Positions 22,439-32,638 of a stretch of 64,000 bases of DNA are shown piece by piece. The DNA is from Closterium sp. NIES-65 (taxonomy: Eukaryota > Streptophyta > Zygnematophyceae > Desmidiales > Closteriaceae), in contig CANXME010001986.1 of assembly GCA_948144175.1 (NCBI GenBank), positions 62,001 to 126,000 on the forward strand, written 5' to 3'. A program made the position numbers and the translations under genes. The notes beneath the pieces are model-generated. The model did no database searches, was not told the DNA's origin, and saw nothing but the letters and a program-made list of their open reading frames with translations. How positions within the stretch are numbered: position 1 is the stretch's first letter; each line of letters begins with the position of its first letter.

Positions 22439-25400
22439 ATGGCCACCCCCAATGTTCTTACCTTTGACGCTGAGGGGAGGGCCATTGACTTTGCCGTCTG
22501 GATTGAAGACCTGCAGCTGTACTTACTGTGTGATGCGATAGATGAGGTCTCTCTCTTTGACTTTGTCTCTGGCGCTGTCCCTGCCCCACCTGCTGATGCT
22601 GACTCTGCCGTTCGCTCCAAGTGGGCGACCCGCGATGCTGCTGCACGTCTTGCTGTGCGTCGCCACCTCCCTTCCTCTGAGCGTGCCCACTTTAGTCAGT
22701 GCAAGACCGCTCAGGCCTTGTACGACGCTGTAGTTGCACGCTACTCCTCCCCTTCCTCCGCTACCCTTAGCCGCCTCATGCTACCGTTTCTCTTCCCTGA
22801 CCTCGCTTCCTTTCCCACTGTCGCTGACCTCGTTACCCACCTCCGTGCTAGTGACACCCGCTACCGCGCTGCCCTTCCTGCTGAGTTCCGCGCTGCGAAC
22901 CCTCCTCCCATGTACATCACTCTCTACTTTCTCGTCACCCGTCTCCCTGAGTCCCTTCGTGTCGTTAGGGACCAGTTTCTCTCTGTCTGTCCCACCACTC
23001 TCACTGTCGACCTCCTTGAGGAGTCCCTGCTAGCGGCTGAGAAGAGTATTGTCGCTGTAGGGGCCTCTCGGGGTGACCCTCGCACCCCCATCTTTGAGGG
23101 GTGTGGTCCTTCCCCCCTGCTGCCCTCTGTCGCCTCTGCCGCTGCGGCCGACCTCACTGGTTTTGAGTCGGTCGGCGCGGCGTCTGCCCCCAGCGGCAGA
23201 CGCCGCGCTGGCAAGGGCAAGGGGGGCAAGGGAGCGGGTGGAGCTAGAGGGGGCGGTGGAGGAGGCGGTGGGGGTGGCGGGGGGAGTGGGGGTGGCGGTG
23301 GGGGTGGTGGCGGGAGTGGAGGTACTGGTGGCGGCGGTGGAGGCGGAGGTGGCGGCGGAGGTGGTAGCGGAGGAGGCGGTGGGAGCGGTGGGAGCGACGG
23401 TCCTGGTGGGGGAGGTGGAGGTGGAGACGGGGGTGGCGGTGGAGGCGGGGGTGGCAGTGGAGGCGGGGGTCGGAGTGGCTCGTCCCAGCGGAGCAGCTCC
23501 GGGGGTGGTCAGCGCCAGCAGCAGCAGCAGCAGCAGCCGCAGCAGCAGCCACAGCAGCAGCAGCGCTCTCGCACCGTCCCCGGCCCTCAGCAGCTCCGTG
23601 AGTGGTACTCGCAGTGTCAGCGTGGTGGTGCGCTTGGTCCTTGCCCCTACGTTCTCCGCACCGGTGACCGTGCAGGGGAGAGGTGTGGAGGCGCCCACAC
23701 TGCCCGCCGCTGCTTTGGCCGCCTGACTGACGCCTGGCGTCAGCAGTTTCCGGAGGCAGCTGAGATCCCCCGCTGGGGAGAGCTGTCTAGGGCTGGTGTA
23801 GCTATTTATGATCTTGATTTTGATGCTATTCTCTCTGCTATGTATGCTGCGATTGGTAGTGATGAGGATGACTGTTACCGGTGTTTCCCGCCCGACCCGG
23901 GCATTGGTACTGCCGCGTCAGGTACTAGTGAGGCTGCTGCTCTAGGTGCCAGTGCGTCTGTGCTCTCAGGTGCTGGTGAGTCTGCCCTCTCAGGTACTGT
24001 GTCGGCTTCGGCCTCTCACACCTTCACCCTTGACTCTGGAGCGTCTCGCTCCTTCTTTCGGGACCGCACCACTCTCACGCCGCTGAGTCGGCCGGTTGCG
24101 GTGTCCCTGGCTGACCCCTCTGGGGGGCCTGTCCTGTCTCGCTTCTCCACTGTCCTCCCGTGTCCGGCGGCCCCCTCTGGCACCCTGACTGGTCTTTACC
24201 TCCCCTCGTTCTCGACGAACTTGGTGAGTGGTGCTGACCTCCAGGATGCGGGTGTCCACCAGTTCACCCCTGCTCGTCAGCGGGTGACCCACTGCACGGA
24301 GGCGGATACAGGTCGCCACCTGGCTACGTTTACACGTCGGCCAGGGTCGAGCCTGTACACTCTGACCACTGCTTCTCCTCCAGGTGCTGAGTCTGGTAGG
24401 GTCACTTCGTCTGGTCAGGTGTTTGCTGCAGCGTCCAGGTCTGGTCCTGAGTCTGCCCCCTGCTCGTGCCGTCGTCTGTCTCACGAGACCCTCCTCTGGC
24501 ACCACCGCCTTGGCCACCCCTCTCTGCTTCGGCTCAGAGGCATGGCCTCGCGAGTCCTTGTGTCTGGTCTTCCCCGGTCTCTCCTTCCCCTCCCTCCGGG
24601 CCCTGGCCCCACCTGTGTCCCCTGTGTCGAGGGGCGCCAGCGTGCTGCCCCTCACTCCTCCCAGTTTCCTCCGACAGAGGCCCCGTTGCAGACGCTTCAC
24701 ATGGATGTGTGGGGCCCAGCCCGCGTCCGTGGACAGGGTCAGGAGCGCTACTTCCTGCTGGTTGTTGACGACTACTCGCGTTACACCACAGTCTTCCCCT
24801 TGCGCAGCAAGGGTGAGGTCACTGCGGTGTTGATCGACTGGATCCGCGCAGCTCGTCTCCAGCTTCGGAGGAGCTTTGGCTCTGACTTCCCTGTTTTGCG
24901 TCTGCACTCGGACAGAGGCGGAGAGTTCTCCTCTGGCCTCCTGAGTGCCTACTGTCGTGCGCGAGGCATCCGTCAGACCTTCACGCTTCCGGACTCACCG
25001 CAGCAGAATGGGATTGCTGAGCGCCGCATTGGCATCGTCATGGACGTCGCTCGTACGTCCATGATGCATGCGGCTGCTCCCCATTTTCTGTGGCCGTTTG
25101 CGGTCAGGTACGCTGCGCACCAGATCAACCTCCACCCCAGGGTCTCTCGACCGGAGACCTCCCCAGCCCTGCTGTGGACGGGGAAGGTTGGCGATGCGTC
25201 GGCGTTCCGGGTCTGGGGATCTCGGGCGTTTGTTCGCGACCTGTCTGCGGACAAGCTGTCCCCTCGTGCTTCTCCCTGCGTCTTCCTGGGGTTCCCCCCC
25301 GACGCCCCTGGGTGGCAGTTTTACCACCCCACCTCTCGACGTGTTCTGTCCTCCCAGGACGTCACGTTCGACGAGTCGGTACCCTACTACCGCCTCTTCC

Positions 25401-28400
25401 CCTACCGCACTCCGTCCCTCCCCCCACCCCCGCTCTTCTTGGTACCAGGTCCCCCCCCGGTAGTCCCCCTCCCCCCTCAGGGTCCTGCCCCTTCAGGTGT
25501 GTCCCAGGTAGACGCGGTCGAGCCTGTCGAGGTCACTGGTGACTCTGGTGCTGCTGCGGGAGCTGAGCCTGGGGGTGCGGAGTCTGGGGGTGCTGAGCCT
25601 GGAGGTGCCGAGTCTGGGGGTGCTGAGCCTGGGGGTGCTGAGCCTGGGGGTGCTGTGCCTGGGGGTGCTGAGCCTGGAGGTGCCGAGTCTAGGGGTGCTG
25701 AGCCTGGGGGTGCTGAGCCTGGGGGTGCTGAGCCTGGGGGTGCCGTGCCTGGGGGTGCTGTGTCTAGGGGTGCTGAGCCTGGAGGTGCTGTGCCTGGGGG
25801 TGCTTCGTCTCGCCGGGAGCCACTCTCCCCACAGGAGCTGCGTGAGTGGTTTGCCGGGCGCTGGAGGCGTGCTGCTGGTGCTGGTGGTTCTTCGGCTGCA
25901 GAGGGTACTGCTGCTGCGCGCCCCGCTGGCGCTCGTACTGTGGGTGCTGGAGCTGCTGAGTCTGAGAGTTCTCCTGGAGCTGGTCCTGCTGAGGGTGTTG
26001 GCGCTGAGCCTGCCGTTGGCGGCCCGACTGACAGTGCTCCTGGTGCTGCGGCTGGAGGTTCTGGAGCTTCTGGTGGTGCTGCTGGAGGTGCTGCTGGAGT
26101 GGGTGCTCCTGCCGGGGCTGCTGGTGCTGTTCCTGCTGTTTCTAGCGTCGCCGCGCGGCCCCGACCGTACTTCGTTCCGCTCCTGCAGCAGGTTCTTGGT
26201 CTTACACCTCCTCCTCCTCCCTTAGAGGGTCCGCAGCCTGTCCGGTCACAGCCACAGCTACAGCCTGCCTCCCCTTTGCCTGCTCCTTCTCCCTACGCTG
26301 GTCCGACTGGAGGTCTTACTGAGCGTCGTGAGCCTGCGTCTCGTCCTGTGTCGCCTGTTCGTACTGAGCGCGCTAGTGGTCGCGGGTCGCGTCAGCGTCC
26401 TCCTCCTGTCCCTGGCACGCACCGGATGTCACTGCGTCCGTCCACTGCTCCTCTGCGTGCCCCTTTGCCTTCTCCTCCTGCTTCCTCTCTTCCTGCTCTT
26501 GCCGACCCGGAGTCGGACGCTCTTCGTGCTGCCAGTCCTACTGTCACGCGTCTCCTGGCTACTGCTGTCACTGACCCCTCCTTCGAGTCGTCTACTGCGT
26601 CTGCCCTTGTCACTGAGCTTGTCGACTTTGCTGCGCGCTGTCGTCTAGACTACGCTGCTCGTCTTGTCACTGAGTCTGAGTCCGCCTGTCCTCGGTCCGT
26701 CGGGGGTGAGTGTGCCCTTGGCACGGACGTCCTTGAGGACAGGCAGGAGGAGTTCCAGTGTCTGGCCACCGCTTCACCTCGTCTCGCGTCTGTACTGCTA
26801 GCCCCTGAGGGAGACCCGGATGCACCAGACATCCCGACTCCGCGCTCTTACGCGGAGGCGATAGAGGGTCCCTACTCCTCTCAGTGGCAGGCAGCTATGG
26901 ATGCAGAGATGGCTTCCTGGAAGTCCACAGGCACCTACATTGACGCTGTTCCCCCTCCTGGGGCGAACATCGTCAGTGGCATGTGGATTTTCAGGGTGAA
27001 GCGGCCGCCGGGTTCTCCGCCTGTCTTCAAGGCGCGTTACGTGGCTCGTGGCTTCAGTCAGCGGCAGGGGGTTGACTACTTTCAGACCTTCTCCCCCACC
27101 CCGAAGATGACCACTCTTCGGGTTCTGCTACACGTTGCTGCTCACCGTGACTACGAGCTGCACTCTCTCGACTTCAGCACAGCTTTCTTGCAGGGCAGCC
27201 TGCACGAGGAGATCTGGCTGCGTCGCCCACCTGGCTTCACTGGGTCTTTCCCTCCTGGTACCCAGTGGAGTCTCCGGCGTCCAGTCTACGGTCTCCGCCA
27301 GGCGCCACGTGAGTGGCACGACACACTGAGGACTACGCTGGCGGCACTTGGGTTTGCTCCTTCCACTGCCGACCCGTCGCTGTTTCTGCGCACCGACACC
27401 TCTCTGCCGCCGTTCTACATCCTCGTGTACGTCGACGACTTGGTCTTTGCCACAGCTGACACTGCTGGACTCGCCTACGTGAAGTCCGAGCTGCAGAAGA
27501 GACACACGTGCACTGACCTGGGTGAACTGCGCAGCTACCTTGGCTTGCAGATCACCCGGGACAGAGCACGCCGCACCATTACCCTGACTCAGTCACACAT
27601 GGTGCAGCAGGTCCTTCAGCGCTTCGGCTTCACGTACTCCTCGCCTCAGGCCACTCCTCTGCCTACTCGCCACTCGCTCTCAGCTCTGCCTTCGGATGAG
27701 TCCGTAGAGTCGAGTGGCCCGTTTGCAGAGCTTGTTGGCTGCCTCATGTACCTGATGACCTGCACACGACCTGACCTCGCATACCCTCTTAGCATTCTCG
27801 CACGCTTTGTTGCTCCTGGGAGACACCGACCAGAGCACATGGCTGCAGCGAAGAGGGTGTTGCGCTACTTGTGCAGTACGTCGGGCATGGGGCTAGTGCT
27901 TGGAGGGCGCAGTCCAGTGGTCCTCACTGGGCACGCGGACGCTTCTTGGGCTGACGACCAGGCTACGCAGCGGTCGTCACAGGGTTACACCTTCAGCCTT
28001 GGTTCCGGCTCTGTCTCGTGGCGGGCTACCCGCTCGTCTTCTGTTCTCGGCTCCAGTTGTGAGGCTGAGATCTACGCTGGGGCTATGGCTGCACAGGAGT
28101 TACGCTGGCTCACCTACCTGCTGACCGACCTTGGAGAGCAGCCTCGTTCTCCTCCAGTCCTGTACGTAGACAACAAGGCCATGCTGGCCTTGTGTCGAGA
28201 GCAGCGACTGGAGCACAGAACGAAGCACATTGCTCTTCGCTACTTTCTTGCTCGTGAGCTACAGCAGCGTGGACAGCTGCGACTTGCGTACGTGGCCTCT
28301 GAGGCCAACACTGCTGATGTCTTCACCAAGGCGCTTGCGCCTTGTGATCATCAGCGTTGCTGCACGCAGTTGGGTCTTGTGCCTGTCTTGCCTCACTTGC

Positions 28401-28411
28401 TCTCCTCTTGA
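22439..28411 (+). CDS. Copia-A2 gag-pol polyprotein
   Basis: 1990 residues from the conserved MATP start. Approximate positions: gag to ~230, poly-Gly 264-347, poly-Gln 358-375, Cys/His knuckle 400-425, protease DSGAS at ~531, integrase aspartates near 755 and 822 and glutamate near 858, Gly/Glu/Pro repeat linker ~1040-1120, reverse transcriptase YVDD near 1663, RNase H HADASW near 1831. Nearly identical to the A1 product. No breaks seen. Confidence 0.95.
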   Translation: MATPNVLTFDAEGRAIDFAVWIEDLQLYLLCDAIDEVSLFDFVSGAVPAPPADADSAVRSKWATRDAAARLAVRRHLPSSERAHFSQCKTAQALYDAVVARYSSPSSATLSRLMLPFLFPDLASFPTVADLVTHLRASDTRYRAALPAEFRAANPPPMYITLYFLVTRLPESLRVVRDQFLSVCPTTLTVDLLEESLLAAEKSIVAVGASRGDPRTPIFEGCGPSPLLPSVASAAAADLTGFESVGAASAPSGRRRAGKGKGGKGAGGARGGGGGGGGGGGGSGGGGGGGGGSGGTGGGGGGGGGGGGGSGGGGGSGGSDGPGGGGGGGDGGGGGGGGGSGGGGRSGSSQRSSSGGGQRQQQQQQQPQQQPQQQQRSRTVPGPQQLREWYSQCQRGGALGPCPYVLRTGDRAGERCGGAHTARRCFGRLTDAWRQQFPEAAEIPRWGELSRAGVAIYDLDFDAILSAMYAAIGSDEDDCYRCFPPDPGIGTAASGTSEAAALGASASVLSGAGESALSGTVSASASHTFTLDSGASRSFFRDRTTLTPLSRPVAVSLADPSGGPVLSRFSTVLPCPAAPSGTLTGLYLPSFSTNLVSGADLQDAGVHQFTPARQRVTHCTEADTGRHLATFTRRPGSSLYTLTTASPPGAESGRVTSSGQVFAAASRSGPESAPCSCRRLSHETLLWHHRLGHPSLLRLRGMASRVLVSGLPRSLLPLPPGPGPTCVPCVEGRQRAAPHSSQFPPTEAPLQTLHMDVWGPARVRGQGQERYFLLVVDDYSRYTTVFPLRSKGEVTAVLIDWIRAARLQLRRSFGSDFPVLRLHSDRGGEFSSGLLSAYCRARGIRQTFTLPDSPQQNGIAERRIGIVMDVARTSMMHAAAPHFLWPFAVRYAAHQINLHPRVSRPETSPALLWTGKVGDASAFRVWGSRAFVRDLSADKLSPRASPCVFLGFPPDAPGWQFYHPTSRRVLSSQDVTFDESVPYYRLFPYRTPSLPPPPLFLVPGPPPVVPLPPQGPAPSGVSQVDAVEPVEVTGDSGAAAGAEPGGAESGGAEPGGAESGGAEPGGAEPGGAVPGGAEPGGAESRGAEPGGAEPGGAEPGGAVPGGAVSRGAEPGGAVPGGASSRREPLSPQELREWFAGRWRRAAGAGGSSAAEGTAAARPAGARTVGAGAAESESSPGAGPAEGVGAEPAVGGPTDSAPGAAAGGSGASGGAAGGAAGVGAPAGAAGAVPAVSSVAARPRPYFVPLLQQVLGLTPPPPPLEGPQPVRSQPQLQPASPLPAPSPYAGPTGGLTERREPASRPVSPVRTERASGRGSRQRPPPVPGTHRMSLRPSTAPLRAPLPSPPASSLPALADPESDALRAASPTVTRLLATAVTDPSFESSTASALVTELVDFAARCRLDYAARLVTESESACPRSVGGECALGTDVLEDRQEEFQCLATASPRLASVLLAPEGDPDAPDIPTPRSYAEAIEGPYSSQWQAAMDAEMASWKSTGTYIDAVPPPGANIVSGMWIFRVKRPPGSPPVFKARYVARGFSQRQGVDYFQTFSPTPKMTTLRVLLHVAAHRDYELHSLDFSTAFLQGSLHEEIWLRRPPGFTGSFPPGTQWSLRRPVYGLRQAPREWHDTLRTTLAALGFAPSTADPSLFLRTDTSLPPFYILVYVDDLVFATADTAGLAYVKSELQKRHTCTDLGELRSYLGLQITRDRARRTITLTQSHMVQQVLQRFGFTYSSPQATPLPTRHSLSALPSDESVESSGPFAELVGCLMYLMTCTRPDLAYPLSILARFVAPGRHRPEHMAAAKRVLRYLCSTSGMGLVLGGRSPVVLTGHADASWADDQATQRSSQGYTFSLGSGSVSWRATRSSSVLGSSCEAEIYAGAMAAQELRWLTYLLTDLGEQPRSPPVLYVDNKAMLALCREQRLEHRTKHIALRYFLARELQQRGQLRLAYVASEANTADVFTKALAPCDHQRCCTQLGLVPVLPHLLSS

Positions 28412-28608
28412 CCTTGCTTGTACTTTCGCATATATATACTCTTGCTCTTGTATATCTCTATATATGATCTTGCATGTGAACTGGCCTTGTGGCCTTTGAA
28501 CTTGTGCTCGGAATGCGTGGTGACTTTGTGATCCACCCTGAGCTTTGCTTTGCTTTGCGTGACTGGTCTTTTGACCCCTTGTTCTCCCCCACTTTGCCTA
28601 TGGGGGTG

Positions 28609-28740
28609 TGTCAGAACATATAGCTTACTTGTTTCTGTAGGCTATAGTGGGGTATCCAATAGGGGGTACAACCCAATTAGGGTTTCCTATTTGTACTCAC
28701 TTCGTTCATAGTCATTTCATTCTCGTTCTTTGTTTTCACA
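28609..28740 (+). repeat. Copia-A2 3' LTR
   Basis: 132 bp, identical to the 5' LTR. Confidence 0.97.
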
Positions 28741-30347
28741 TAGCGGTAGGGCGTAGAGATGGTGGTAGGTGTGAGCGCGAAGCGTTTGGCGATGGTGTCA
28801 GCGTACTTAGCGGCGTTGAGGTAGATCGCGCCTTCTTCTTCCCGAATGTTTAAGCCGAGGTACTGTGTGACGGTAGAGGAGACCGTGAGTGTGAGGTCCC
28901 TCTGTAGCTCCCCTTCGAACCAAGTGGTGATGTCGTCAGTGGAGCCGATGTAGAGTAGGTCGTCTACGTAGACGATCAGCAGAATGTAGTCGATGTCTTT
29001 AGTGAGTCGGTACATTCCTTGGTCGTGAGGTAGTTGGCGGAATCCGATGCGAATGAGGCGAGTGTGTAGGTACTGTTGCCATGGCCGCGGAGCTTGCTTG
29101 ATCCCGTAAAGTGATTTCAGCAGTTGACAGACTTGGTTAGGTTCCCCGTTGGTACCGTATGGGAGCTCGACGAAGATTTCCGCGTCGACAGGTGCGTAGA
29201 GGAACGCGTTGGCGACATCGATTTGCAGTAGCTTCCTTTTCTTCATGGCGGCGATCGCGAGGAGGATTCGAAGTGAGGTATGTCGGCTAACCGGGGCGAA
29301 TGTCTCGGTAAAGTCCCGTACGTGCTCCTGATCGAATCCACGCACAACCCAGCGTGCTTTGAACTTCTCAATTGTGCCGTCTGCTTTTGTTTTAACGCGG
29401 AAAACCCATTTCCCGGTGAGAATGGTCTTGTTCCTTGCCATGCTGATGAGGACAACTTTCCAGGTGTTCCGTTCCTCCAGCGACTTTAACTCTTTGTCCA
29501 TGGCTTTACGCCATTTTTCCTTGTGTTCCCCCCCAAGAGCCTGCTGAACCGTCGCAGGCTCCTTAGGGAGAGTGTTGCCGTGGACTGCGGTGACGAGTCC
29601 AAGAATCTGCAGTCCAGTCTGTGAGTAGCGGGGAAAAGTTGCATCCTCGGGATAAGCTGCTTCATCTCCCGCTTCTGGATCAAGTATGAAATTCGGTCCT
29701 ACTCGTTCTGCTTCGTTGGTGTTGACTGTCGCAGGTGTTACGTAACCGTTGTCGGCGAAGTAGTAGAAGGTTTCGGCGTTGAGACTTTCGCGAGGGTTAT
29801 CTTTGTCCATGGGGACGTCAACGGAGCAGAACGGAAGGGGTCCAGCTTCTTCTGATGCGTTGGCCACATTCTGCTCGTCCCAGGTAACTTCGTCTGCTGC
29901 CGAGGCGAAGGCTCGATCACCACGAAAACCACCTGTGGGATCTTGGTCCTCTTGCAGGTTGGCAAGGTATGTCTGGAGCGTGAGTCGTTCGTAGAAAATG
30001 ACGTCGCGTGCTGCTACTGTTTCCTTGGAGTGGACGTTAAAGATTTTCCACGCGTTGTAGTTCTTTTCGATGCCGAGGTGTAGTCCCCACTGTGCGCGTT
30101 GAGAAAATCGGCCCGCTCGTGCTGCTGGGGGTCGGTACTGTACCATGCATCCGGAAACTCGTAACATTTTTGTGCTGCCCTGTTTTCCTGTCCATAGCAG
30201 ATGCGGTGATGCGTTGTTCGAAAGCGATGATGACGACAGCAAGTTGTGCAGCATGACGGCGTGGTCCATTGCTGCAGGCCACTGGTGGTTGGGTAGCCGC
30301 ATGCCACGTAACTGTTTGCGCATGCTGTTCTGTAGAGTCCTGTTCAT
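28741..30347 (-). pseudogene. Copia-B integrase end and reverse transcriptase part (fossil)
   Basis: Contains the integrase C-terminal linker and a copia reverse transcriptase: WVFRVKTKADG, FKARWVVRGF, IDVANAFLYA and the catalytic YVDD (LIVYVDDLLYIGS). Copia-A2 lies at its downstream side. Confidence 0.9.
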
Positions 30348-30395
30348 TCTTTCTGCTACACCTTGCTGCTGATGGGCGTAGGGAAGAGAGAGGAG

Positions 30396-31454
30396 CTACT
30401 TGATTCCCCTTTCCGCTAGGTACTGCTTGAATCGCTCAAAGGTGTATTCTCCTCCTCCGTCAGACTGGAAGCTTTTTAACTTTACGCCCGACTCTCTTTC
30501 TGCTACTGGTAGCCAAGCAGCGAATGCTTCGAGGACCATGTCGCGGCTGGGTAGATTTAGATGCCAGACGTAACGGGTGGCGGCGTCGATGAAGGTGATT
30601 GTGTAGTTGTATATTACTTGTCCTGATTCCCGATTGTATAGGATGTCGCTATACACCTTTTCGAGTGGTGCGTACGCGGGTGCGCTCGGGTTGTGATGAG
30701 GAGTGAACGGCTGATGTGGTAAGTCGGCTTCGAGGCAGGTAAGACATGTTCCTCGTGCCCGTTGAAGTTCTCTGCCGTCGAGTAGTAGTAACGAGTCCTT
30801 GTCAAGGACTCCTGCTCTTATTGTGTTGTTTAACACAGTGTTGCTTGGGTGTCCCATGCGTGTGTGCCAAATGTCTTCGGAGGCGCGGTGTCCGGGTGAG
30901 TGTCGATACGCGTCGGAGTTGGAGTAGAAGCTGGCGGTGAAGTTTGCGCTTCTATGGACTTCCCGTTGAGCCGGATCCAGCTGCTGTGCGGGTGTTGGTG
31001 GTGCTTCGTCAACGAGGACTGGTGTCATTAGTGCTGCTATTGTTGTTGTTCCTGCTACTGCCGATGATGTCTCTGCTGCTGCCGATGTTGTCTCTGCTGC
31101 TGCCGATGTTGTCTCTGCTGCTGCCGATATTGTCTCTGCTGCTGCCGATGTTGTCTCTGCTGCTGCCGAATGTTGTATTGTTACTAACGCACGTGTTCGT
31201 TCTGCTTCAGGAATGGTATATGAATACCAAAAGCCTTCCGGACTGAAGTCGGGGTCGAGATCCGGCGGGTGCGTCCAAGATATGAAGGTGACGATCCCGT
31301 CACTGTCTGCGGTGCCCAGGTCTGGGACGAAATCGAGAACGAAGACATTGTTCTTCAGGACCGCCTTTCCGATGTAGAGGCCGCCCTTCCCGTGGTACAG
31401 CTTGAACTCCTGGGTGGTACTGTCGGCTTCCAGATGTATGTCTTTCGCCATCAA
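30396..31454 (-). pseudogene. Copia-B integrase part (fossil)
   Basis: Shows the GAG-pre-integrase histidines (WHTRMGHPS), cysteines CLTC, then the integrase core with D in YSDI, D in FIDAATRYVW, and QSDGGGEYTF. Upstream is an Ala/Thr-rich repeat. Confidence 0.85.
31068..31175 (-). repeat. 21-bp tandem repeat inside Copia-B
   Basis: About five units reading SAAAETT-like residues on the minus strand, between protease and integrase parts. Confidence 0.85.
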
Positions 31455-31517
31455 CTGACTGACGCTCAGTAAGTTGTAGCCAAGTCCTTCTGCTATTAGG
31501 ACTTAGGACATTTGCAG

Positions 31518-31649
31518 TGTCAGAACATTATAGCTTACTTATTTGTGTAGGCTATAGTGGGGTATCCCATAGGGGGTACAACCCAATTAGGGTTGCCTAT
31601 TTGTACTCACTTCGTTCATAGTCATTTCATTCTCGTTCATATTCTCTCA
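31518..31649 (+). repeat. Copia-A3 5' LTR
   Basis: 132 bp, ends TTCTCTCA; pairs with 38786-38917. Confidence 0.96.
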
Positions 31650-31761
31650 TGGAATCAGAGCAGGTCCCTTCCTAGGGACTGTTCCTAGGGCCCACCGAAG
31701 CGCGCCCCGAGGCGCGCGTTTTTTTTTTTTAGCGACCCTCCGTGTCGCCCTTACCGCCGTG

Positions 31762-32540
31762 CTCTCGCTTAGGCCCCTCGTCGGCCCCGCTTAGGCCCCT
31801 CGTCGGCCCCGCTTAGGCCCCTCGTCGGCCCCGCTTAGGCCCCTAGTCGGCCCCGCTTAGGCCCTGTCGGCCCCGCTTAGGCCTCGCCGGCCCCGCTTAG
31901 GCCCCGCTACGGCCCCGCGTCGGCCCCGCTTAGGCCCCGTCGGCCCGCCTAGGCCCTGCTACGGCCCCTCGTTGGCCCCGCCTAGACCCCGTCGGCCCGC
32001 CGTAGGCCCCGCTCCAGCCCGCCGTCGGCCCCGCTATAGCCCGCCGTCGGCCCCGCTACAGCCCGCCGTCGGCCCCACTACAGCCCGCTGCCGGCCCCGC
32101 TACAGCCCGCTGTCGGCCCCGCCCCAGCCCGCCGCCGGTCCCGCTACAGCCCGCCGTCGGCCCCACTACAGCCCGCCGCCGGCCCCGCTACAGCCCGCCG
32201 TCGGCCCCGCTACAGCCTCGCTACAGCCCCGCTACAGCCCGCCGCCGGCCCCGCTACAGCCCCGCTACGGCCCACCGTCGGCCTCGCCGCCCGTGCTGCA
32301 GCCCGCCGCGCCACCGTGCAGCCGCCCGTGCAGCCGCCCACCGTGCCGCCCGTGAGCAGCCCCAGCCGCCCGTGAGCCGCCCGTGCAGCCGCCCGCGCCG
32401 CCCGTGAGCCCCTGCGCCGCCCGAGCCGCCCGAGCCGCCCGAGCCGCCCAAGCCGCCCGAGCCGCCCGAGCCGCCTGAGCCGCCCGAGCCGCCCGAGCCG
32501 CCCGAGCCGCCCGAGCCGCCCGAGCCGCCAGTGCAGCCGC
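31762..32540 (+). repeat. Copia-A3 leader minisatellites
   Basis: Units such as CGGCCCCGCTTAGGCCCCTC (about 31780-31990), then CGGCCCCGCTACAGCCCGC units (to ~32270), then GCCGCCCGA units (about 32400-32530). A third leader type for the same family. Confidence 0.9.
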
Positions 32541-32638
32541 ACTCCTGCTCCTGTGGGGCCACTGCTGCTCCTGGGCTGTGTTACAGTGCCGCTGACCTAC
32601 CCGACTTTTCCTACCCGGTGAGACTGTCAGCTGCTGTC

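Larger units (their letters stand above)
21333..28740 (+). mobile_element. Copia-A2: very young, apparently whole Ty1/copia element
   Basis: LTRs 21333-21464 and 28609-28740 (132 bp) are identical by eye. Target duplication TAGCG (21328-21332; 28741-28745). Primer-binding site TGGTATCAGAGC at 21465-21476. Polypurine tract CTATGGGGGTG before the 3' LTR. Inserted in the Copia-B coding region, opposite in orientation. One long uninterrupted gag-pol frame; it looks whole. Confidence 0.97.

Noticed and set aside
32210-32562. Gly-rich frames over the copia leader arrays as genes
   Set aside because: They are translations of minisatellite in the untranslated leader; no two copies of the family share them.
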